Shown here: positions 37,725 through 43,782 of the stretch, one piece after another
Numbering within the stretch: the stretch's first letter is position 1
Layout of the letters: each line of letters opens with the position of its first letter
Assembly (NCBI RefSeq): GCF_002159455.1
Contig: NZ_NFIQ01000030.1
Span: forward strand, 1-43,782
DNA from: Flavonifractor sp. An306
GTDB taxonomy: Bacteria > Bacillota > Clostridia > Oscillospirales > Oscillospiraceae
DNA length: 43,782 nt
Direction of reading: 5' to 3'
Made by a program: the position numbers and the translations under genes
Notes under the pieces: generated by a model
What the model was told of the DNA's origin: nothing
Seen by the model: only the letters and a program-made list of their open reading frames with translations
The model's database searches: none

Positions 37725-39902
37725 TCAGGCCGCCAGGTCGCCGGTCAGCAGGCGCTGGAACAGGACCGCAGCCTCTCCCCGGGTGAGGACGCCCTGGCTG
37801 TCCAGTTCGCCGCCCAGCGCGCTGTCCTCCCCCAGCAGGCGGTCCAGCACGACGGCCAGCTGCTCCCAGGTCACCAACCCATCGGGCTCAAACCGGGCGC
37901 TCCCCGTTCCCTTCACAATGCCGGTCTGGGCAGCCCACTGGACCGCCTGGGCATACCAGACGCCATCCGCCACGTCGGTGAAGGACACAGGCGCTCCCTC
38001 CGGCTCCGGCTGGCCCATCAGCCGCCAGAGGATGGTAACCATCTGGGCCCGGGTCATGGTGCCGTCGGGCCGGAAGCTGCCCGCCCCGTCACCCCGGAAC
38101 AGGCCGACGGCAGTGCAGAACAGAGCCGCGTCCGAGGACCAGTGGCCCTCCAGGTCGGCCATCTGCGGCAGATCATACACCTGGCCATTCAGGTAGTCCT
38201 GGAGCCTCTGGGCCAGGGCAGACACCGCACCCGCCTGGAAGATATCCGACAGCCCGGCCTCACGCACCGCCTCCCGGTAGCCCAGGCCGGTGCCCATGGC
38301 CACCAGGCTCAGGTAGGTATCCGCCGCCCCGTCAAAATCGGTCTGAGCATCCAGAAACAGCTCCAGGGCGGAGAGGGCGGAGGTGGCATAGCTGATATAG
38401 TACATGGGAGACTCGAAGGTGTGGCTGATCAGCACCCAGTTGTAGTCGGAGTTGTCCCCGAACATTCCAACGATATCGTACTCCTCCAGCAGCTCCTCCA
38501 TCAAGGCGTTGAGCTCCTCCGCCGTCCAGTCCCCGCCGGCGTACAGGGCCGCCTGGAACTCATCCATCAGGCAGCCGTTTGCCACATTGGTCAGGAGCTG
38601 GTACAGCACCCGCACCCGGTAGGCGTCTCCGGCCTGGGGGAACATCTGATCGGCAAAGTTCAGGCTGAGCAGCTCCAGACCCTGGGAGTCAATCTCGGCC
38701 ACGTCAATGCACTCAAAGCCGCCCCCCACCGCATCGGACAGACACATTTCGGCGTAGTGGCCGAACTCGTGGAGCAGGCTCTCCACATCGTAGTAACTGC
38801 CGGAGGGACAGTTGAACATCACCGCCGAACGGTAGGCGGGCAGGTCCGTGGTAAAGCCCACGTCCATCTTGGTGTCCAGGGGACCGATATCCGCCAGGTT
38901 GTTCTCCCGCATATACCGGAACAGCTCGGCGTATTCGCTGGAGACCTCCTCCACACAGGGCTCCACCAGCTCCAGCGTCTCCTCCTGAGTCAGGTCGGCC
39001 ACATAATCGCTCAGCTGGTCGTCAAACAGCTCCTCCCGGTTCTGGACTACGAGCGGGATCTGGTTCAGCAGGGGGGCGATCTCCTCCTTCACCTGGGCAT
39101 AGAGCTGCTGGGCATCCTCCAGGCTGTAGTCCCGGTAATATACGTTCTCATAGGCGTAGGAGGCATAATTGTCATATCCCTTGCTGCGGGCGTATTCGTT
39201 GCGCACCTCCACCATCTCCAGCAAAATGGAAACGGCGGCGGCATTGCGGGCCTGGTCCAGCAGGCGCTGCACCTGACCGGCCTCCTCCGGGGTCAGGCTC
39301 TCGTCCTGATCCAGCTCCGCCTGGGTCCAGCTCCGGTCCTGCCAGGTCACCTCATATTCAGCGCCCACGGCGGTCCAGTAGTCGTTGATCAGCTCCTGGT
39401 CCCGGCTCATCAGCTCCTGCTGCCGCTGGTCGTCCGGGGTCAGCTGGGCCAGCAGCTCCTCCGCCTCCATTCCCACGGCCTGAGCCAGCGCCTGTCCGTA
39501 CTGGGACTGGAGCAGCTCCCGCTGGGCCAGGATATAGGCGTTCTGGGCCTCTACCATCAGCTGGCCCCAGGCCACATAGTCCTGGGCAACGGCGGTCACG
39601 TCCCGGTAATAGGCCACCGTACACACGGCATACCGGGTCTGCAGGTCCTCCCATTCTGTCTCGACCTGCTCCATCAGCTCCAGTACCCGGGCCTCGTTGT
39701 TTGACTGGGCGCAGGCCGCTTTCAGGTCCTCCAGCAGGCCATAGAGTTCCCCGGCGTCCGCCGGGCCCCAGGTCAGGGTGTTGAAGTCCACGTCTTCCGG
39801 CCAGGCGTCAAAAAAGTCGGTCTCCCGGGCCAGGGCGGTGGTGCTCAGCAGCGTGCACAGCAGCGCCGCCGCTGTCAGCAGCGACAAAAGGCGTTTTTTC
39901 AT
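37725..39902 (-). CDS. Secreted M3-family oligopeptidase with C-terminal SLH repeats
   Basis: The 725-residue protein has a signal peptide (about 1-25, ending TTALA). A helical M3/oligoendopeptidase-F-like zinc peptidase domain runs to about 580, and about three SLH repeats cover 585-725 (DLEGHWSSDAALFCTAVGLFRGDG, FTDVADGVWYAQAVQWAAQTG). The zinc site is H378-EFG-H382, with Glu403 in VAEIDSQ as the likely third ligand. M3 oligopeptidases are usually cytoplasmic; signal peptide plus SLH places this one on the cell wall. It probably trims peptides outside the cell. Its ATG is 20 bases after the polC stop, so it may be transcribed from polC. Confidence 0.9.
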   Translation of the reverse strand: MKKRLLSLLTAAALLCTLLSTTALARETDFFDAWPEDVDFNTLTWGPADAGELYGLLEDLKAACAQSNNEARVLELMEQVETEWEDLQTRYAVCTVAYYRDVTAVAQDYVAWGQLMVEAQNAYILAQRELLQSQYGQALAQAVGMEAEELLAQLTPDDQRQQELMSRDQELINDYWTAVGAEYEVTWQDRSWTQAELDQDESLTPEEAGQVQRLLDQARNAAAVSILLEMVEVRNEYARSKGYDNYASYAYENVYYRDYSLEDAQQLYAQVKEEIAPLLNQIPLVVQNREELFDDQLSDYVADLTQEETLELVEPCVEEVSSEYAELFRYMRENNLADIGPLDTKMDVGFTTDLPAYRSAVMFNCPSGSYYDVESLLHEFGHYAEMCLSDAVGGGFECIDVAEIDSQGLELLSLNFADQMFPQAGDAYRVRVLYQLLTNVANGCLMDEFQAALYAGGDWTAEELNALMEELLEEYDIVGMFGDNSDYNWVLISHTFESPMYYISYATSALSALELFLDAQTDFDGAADTYLSLVAMGTGLGYREAVREAGLSDIFQAGAVSALAQRLQDYLNGQVYDLPQMADLEGHWSSDAALFCTAVGLFRGDGAGSFRPDGTMTRAQMVTILWRLMGQPEPEGAPVSFTDVADGVWYAQAVQWAAQTGIVKGTGSARFEPDGLVTWEQLAVVLDRLLGEDSALGGELDSQGVLTRGEAAVLFQRLLTGDLAA

Positions 39903-39922
39903 ACAAACCTCTCTTTCTTTCC

Positions 39923-42900
39923 TCAGAACATGTCAAACAGGGTGATCTGGCTGGTGTCCGGCATACCGTCCAGGGCCCCCACCGCCTTGAGCTGCTCGAT
40001 GTGGGTCTTGGACACCTTGGGGCAGGCGGCGGAAAACTCTTCAATGGAGATAAAGTGCTTGCCCTCCCGCTGCTCCATGATGGACCAGGCGGCGGTCTCC
40101 CCCAGGCCGGGGATGGAGGTAAAGGGGGGCAGCAGGGTGCCCTTCTCCATGTCGGGCAGGAAGTTCACCGCATGGGAACGGTACAGGTCCATGGCCTCAA
40201 AGGTAAAGCCCCGGAGGTAGAACTCGTACACCACCTCCAGGGTGACCAGCATGTCCTCCTCCACCGGGGTGGGCTTCTCCTTGCTCTCGATCTCCTGCAT
40301 CTTGGCCTTGCACACGTCCATACCCATACACATGCAGGTGGCGTCGAAGGCCTTGGCCCGGATGGAGAAAAAGGCGGCGTAGAAGGCCAGGGGCCGGTGG
40401 ACCTTGAACCAGGCGATGCGGAAGGCCATCATGACGTAGGCCACGGCGTGGGCCTTGGGGAAGAGGTACTTGATCTTCTTGCAGGAGCCGATGTACCAGT
40501 CGGGCACGCCGGCGGCCTTCATCTCCTCCTCTGCCCCGTCGGGCAGACCCTTTCCCTTTCGCACCGCCTCCATGATCTTGAAGGAGCGCTTTTCCGGCAT
40601 GCCGCGGGAGATGAGGAAGATCATGATGTCGTCCCGGCAGCCGATGGCCTGGCCGACGGGGATACCCTGCTCCACCACCAGGTCCCGGGCGTTGCCCAGC
40701 CACACGTCGGTACCGTGGGAGAAGCCGGACAGCCGCAGCAGGATGTCAAACTCATGGGGCTGGGTGTCCATCAGCATCCCCCGGGTGAACTTGGTGTTGA
40801 ACTCGGGGATGGCCACCGCCCCGGTGGGGCCCAGGATGGGGTCATTCTCAAAGCCCAGCACCTTGGAGGAGGTGAAGATGCTCATGGTGTCTTTGTCGTC
40901 CAGTGGGATCTTCTGGGGGTCCACCCCTGTCAGGTCCTGGAGCATCCGGATCATGGTGGGGTCGTCGTGGCCCAGCATGTCCAGCTTCAGCAGGTTGGAC
41001 TCCATGGAGTGGTACTCAAAGTGGGTGGTGATAATGTCGCTGTTGGGGTCGTCGGCGGGATGCTGCACCGGGCAGAAGTCATAGATCTCCCGGTTCTGGG
41101 GGATGACCACCATGCCGCCGGGGTGCTGGCCGGTGGTGCGCTTCACCCCGCTGCACCCCAGGGACAGGCGGTTCTCCTCCGCCCGGGTGCCGTTGATGCC
41201 GTGGTCGTCCAGATAGTGCTTAACGTAGCCGAAGGCGATCTTGTCCTTCACGGTGCCGATGGTGCCCGCCCGGAACACGTGGGTCTGGCCAAACAGCTCA
41301 AAGGTGTACCGGTGGGCGTTGGACTGGTACTCGCCGGAAAAATTCAGGTCGATATCGGGCACCTTGTCGCCTCCGAAGCCCAGGAAGGTCTCAAAGGGGA
41401 TGTTGAAGCCGTCCTTTTCGTAGGGGGTGCCGCAGACGGGGCACACCCCGTCGGGCATGTCGGCCCCGCAGCCGATACCCAGCTCCTTGGCCGTCTCGAA
41501 GTCGGAGTGCTTGCACTTGGGGCAGCGGTAGTGGGGGGGCAGGGAGTTGACTTCCGTGATGCCCGACATGAAGGCCACCAGGGAGGAGCCTACCGAGCCA
41601 CGGGAACCCACCAGGTAGCCGTGGTCCAGGGAGTCCTGCACCAGCTTCTGGGCCGACATGTAGATCACGTCGTATTTACATTTGATGATGTCCCCCAGTT
41701 CGGCGTTGATCCGGTCCACCACGATCTGGGGAGGCTCCTCGCCGTAGAGGGCGTGGGCCTTGTCCCACACCAGCCTGGTCAGCTCCTCGGCGGAGTTTTC
41801 AATCTTGGGGGCGAACAGGCCCTGGGGCAGAGGCACTACCTCCTCGCACCAGTCGGCCACCAGGTTGGTGTTGCGCACCACCACCTCGTAGGCCTTCTCC
41901 TCCCCCAGGTAGGCAAATTCGTCCAGCATCTCCTGGGTGGTCTTAAAGTAGAGGGGCAGGGGGGAGTCGGCGTCCTCAAAGCCCTTGGAGGCCAGCAGGA
42001 TATGGCGGTAGATCTCGTCCTCCGGGTCCAGGAAGTGGACGTCCCCGGTGGCGCACACCGGCTTGTCCAGGGCCTCCCCCAGGGCCACCACCGTGCGATT
42101 GAAGTCCCGCAGCTCCTCCTCGCTGCGCACCATCCCCTTGCGGAGCATGAAGGCGTTGTTGCACAGGGGCTGGATCTCCAGAAAGTCGTACCAGGAGGCG
42201 ATGCGCTTGAGCTCCTGAAAGTCCTTGCGCTTGATAACGGCCTGGAACAGCTCCCCCGCCTCGCAGGCCGAGCCGATGATCAGGCCCTCCCGGTGCTGGT
42301 TGATGAGGCTCTTGGGCATGATGGGATACCGCTTGAAGTGGTCCAGGTAGGAGGCGGAGATCAGCTTGTACAGGTTGCGCAGGCCCAGCTGATTCTTGGC
42401 CAGCACAATGAGGTGTTTGGGGTGCCGCTTGGCCTTGCCCCCGGAGCGGAGCCTGGCCATGGCGGGGTTGATTTGCTGGAGGGTATGTACCCCCTTGTCC
42501 CGCAGCATGTCGAAGAAGGGTATGAGCATATAGCCCACCGTGGCCGCGTCGTCATAGGCCCGGTGGTGGTTGAAGGCGGGCAGGTTCAGGTGCTCCGCCA
42601 CGATATTCAGCTTGTATTTGCCCAGGTCGGGCAGCAGGTTCTGGGCCAGGATCAGGCTGTCAATGGAGGTCTTGTCAAAGGGGATGCCCAGCCGGCGGCA
42701 CCCGGCGGCCAGAAAGCCCATGTCGAACTCAGCGTTGTGGGCGGCCAGGGGCCGGTCCCCCACAAAGTCCAGAAAAGCCCGGATGGCCTTTTCCTGGGAG
42801 GGGGCCCCCTCCAGCATCTGGTCGGTGATGCCGGTGAGCTCGGTGATCTCCCGAGTCAGGGGCCTGCCCGGATCCACAAAGGTGGAGAACTGCTCGGCCA

Positions 42901-43782
42901 CCTCCCCGTTCCGCAGCACCACCGCCCCGATCTCGATGATGACCTCCCGGCGGTTATCCAGGCCGGTGGTCTCCAGGTCGAAGCAGACGATCTCCCCCTC
43001 CAGGGGCTGGTCCTGCTCCCCGTGGACGGCCACCCGGTCGTCCACGTCGTTGATGAAATAGGCCTCCACCCCGTAGAGGAGCTTGATCTGCTTGGCGGAG
43101 TGCCAGGCGTTGGGGAAGGAGTGGGCCACCCCGTGGTCGGTGATGGCGATGGCCCGGTGGCCCCACCGCTCCGCCCGCTTCACCACGTTCTTGTCGCTGC
43201 CGATGGGGGAGTCCATCTTGGACCCCACGGCGGTGAGGGCGTCCATGGCGGACATATTGGTATGCAGATGGAGCTCCACCCGCTTCTCCGGCGCGCCGTC
43301 CACCCGCTGCTCCCGCTCGGTCTCCATGATGGCGTAGGGCTCCAGCACCATGTCGCCGGTGAAGCGGTCGATGTTCAGCTTGCCTTGGATAAGCAGCCGC
43401 TGGCCCTTCTTTACCCCGTCCACAATGCCCTTGCCCTCGTCCCCGGGGAAGAACTTGTTGATGCGCACCGACCCGGTGTAGTCGGTGACATCGAAGGACA
43501 CCACCCAGGCCCCCCGCTTTTTCAGCTCCCGGTGGTCGATGGCGAACACGTCCCCCTCCACGATCACCGTGCCCATGTCCAGCTCCAGCTGACGCATGGG
43601 GGTGGCCATGCGCTTGATCTCGTGCTTGCCGAAGAGCAGCTTGCCGCGGCTCTTGGGGCTCCCTTTCCCCCCCTTTTTCTCTGAGGGCTTGGGAGATTTG
43701 AGCCCCGCCAGGGCTTTGCGGCGGATCTCCTCAGTGCGGCGGAAGGCGGCGGCCGCCTGGTCCTCCACCGGAGGGGGGGCGG
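39923..43782 (-). CDS. polC: DNA polymerase III alpha subunit, PolC type (N-terminus outside the window)
   Basis: This is the replicative DNA polymerase of Firmicutes. The visible 1280-odd residues stay open to the right edge; PolC is normally about 1430-1450 long, so roughly 150 N-terminal residues are missing. Domains, numbered from a GTG codon at 43768: OB fold about 60-155; PHP domain from about 165 (RVELHLHTNMSAMDALT) with the 3'-5' exonuclease inserted at about 258-420 (VCFDLETTGLD, AAHNAEFDMGF, HHRAYDDAATVGYM); a zinc-binding CPKCKH motif near 746; the polymerase core with PDIDLNFSGEYQ near 803; and a helix-hairpin-helix region near the end (FTSIPGLGETAAW). The GTG is not proposed as the true start. 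Confidence 0.97.
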   Translation of the reverse strand, partial: APPPVEDQAAAAFRRTEEIRRKALAGLKSPKPSEKKGGKGSPKSRGKLLFGKHEIKRMATPMRQLELDMGTVIVEGDVFAIDHRELKKRGAWVVSFDVTDYTGSVRINKFFPGDEGKGIVDGVKKGQRLLIQGKLNIDRFTGDMVLEPYAIMETEREQRVDGAPEKRVELHLHTNMSAMDALTAVGSKMDSPIGSDKNVVKRAERWGHRAIAITDHGVAHSFPNAWHSAKQIKLLYGVEAYFINDVDDRVAVHGEQDQPLEGEIVCFDLETTGLDNRREVIIEIGAVVLRNGEVAEQFSTFVDPGRPLTREITELTGITDQMLEGAPSQEKAIRAFLDFVGDRPLAAHNAEFDMGFLAAGCRRLGIPFDKTSIDSLILAQNLLPDLGKYKLNIVAEHLNLPAFNHHRAYDDAATVGYMLIPFFDMLRDKGVHTLQQINPAMARLRSGGKAKRHPKHLIVLAKNQLGLRNLYKLISASYLDHFKRYPIMPKSLINQHREGLIIGSACEAGELFQAVIKRKDFQELKRIASWYDFLEIQPLCNNAFMLRKGMVRSEEELRDFNRTVVALGEALDKPVCATGDVHFLDPEDEIYRHILLASKGFEDADSPLPLYFKTTQEMLDEFAYLGEEKAYEVVVRNTNLVADWCEEVVPLPQGLFAPKIENSAEELTRLVWDKAHALYGEEPPQIVVDRINAELGDIIKCKYDVIYMSAQKLVQDSLDHGYLVGSRGSVGSSLVAFMSGITEVNSLPPHYRCPKCKHSDFETAKELGIGCGADMPDGVCPVCGTPYEKDGFNIPFETFLGFGGDKVPDIDLNFSGEYQSNAHRYTFELFGQTHVFRAGTIGTVKDKIAFGYVKHYLDDHGINGTRAEENRLSLGCSGVKRTTGQHPGGMVVIPQNREIYDFCPVQHPADDPNSDIITTHFEYHSMESNLLKLDMLGHDDPTMIRMLQDLTGVDPQKIPLDDKDTMSIFTSSKVLGFENDPILGPTGAVAIPEFNTKFTRGMLMDTQPHEFDILLRLSGFSHGTDVWLGNARDLVVEQGIPVGQAIGCRDDIMIFLISRGMPEKRSFKIMEAVRKGKGLPDGAEEEMKAAGVPDWYIGSCKKIKYLFPKAHAVAYVMMAFRIAWFKVHRPLAFYAAFFSIRAKAFDATCMCMGMDVCKAKMQEIESKEKPTPVEEDMLVTLEVVYEFYLRGFTFEAMDLYRSHAVNFLPDMEKGTLLPPFTSIPGLGETAAWSIMEQREGKHFISIEEFSAACPKVSKTHIEQLKAVGALDGMPDTSQITLFDMF

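Noticed and set aside
40001-43684. A plus-strand open frame of about 1227 codons opposite polC
   Set aside because: It is a GC-rich shadow of polC with no recognisable domain and low-complexity Gly/His/Val/Leu composition. The same applies to the long open frames opposite the ABC genes (22172-24208, 24117-26384), the ior operon, hisD and the antiporter.
1-43782. CRISPR arrays, prophage, insertion sequences or integrative elements
   Set aside because: No spaced direct repeats, transposase, integrase or phage structural genes were recognised. The tRNA-Ser genes are intact and have no partial duplicate nearby that would mark an attachment site.

Overview
The window is GC-rich, densely packed DNA from a spore-forming Gram-positive anaerobe. 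The evidence is a PolC-type replicative polymerase, a Rex repressor, a SleC-like cortex-lytic operon, rubrerythrin, ferredoxin-linked 2-oxoacid oxidation, S-layer-homology proteins and near-consensus sigma-A promoters. The high GC points, by inference, to the Oscillospiraceae branch of Clostridia (Flavonifractor/Lawsonibacter-like). No phage, transposase, CRISPR array or integrase was seen.

Layout. (1) 1-265: two strong tandem promoters fire out of the left edge; metA then runs rightward. (2) 1228-6660, minus strand: the operon iorA-iorB-paaK-ACT-aminotransferase, which can link aromatic amino acids, aryl-pyruvates and arylacetyl-CoA, with its own promoter and a terminator hairpin in the leader. 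(3) 6685-9889: a second acyl-CoA synthetase, divergent from a CPA2 antiporter. (4) 9956-11193: an unrecognised membrane protein and TspO. (5) 11229-11546: two serine tRNAs behind a perfect consensus promoter. (6) 11667-16116: two cyclic-di-GMP genes, the second broken by one in-frame TAG inside its GGDEF domain. (7) 16171-21900: rubrerythrin, a two-component system, a MATE pump and a flavodoxin/ferredoxin protein. (8) 22011-22151: a 46-residue, cysteine-rich membrane micro-protein. (9) 22274-26408: MarR with a heterodimeric ABC exporter. (10) 26497-28371: rex translationally coupled to an SLH protein. (11) 28446-30598: a three-gene, SleC-like spore cortex operon. (12) 30632-37659: the his operon ZGDB-(GNAT)-HAFIE, mostly coupled by overlaps, without hisC or a histidinol phosphatase. 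(13) 37725-43782: a secreted M3 peptidase with SLH repeats downstream of polC, whose N-terminus lies beyond the right edge.

Genes that work together: the aminotransferase, indolepyruvate:ferredoxin oxidoreductase and aryl-CoA ligase form a reversible aromatic amino acid/aryl-acid module. Rex, rubrerythrin and the ferredoxin proteins fit strict anaerobic redox control. The cortex-lytic genes and the Cys-rich peptide each carry a similar sigma-K-like element, which suggests late sporulation expression. Small site coordinates were read by eye and may be off by one base.
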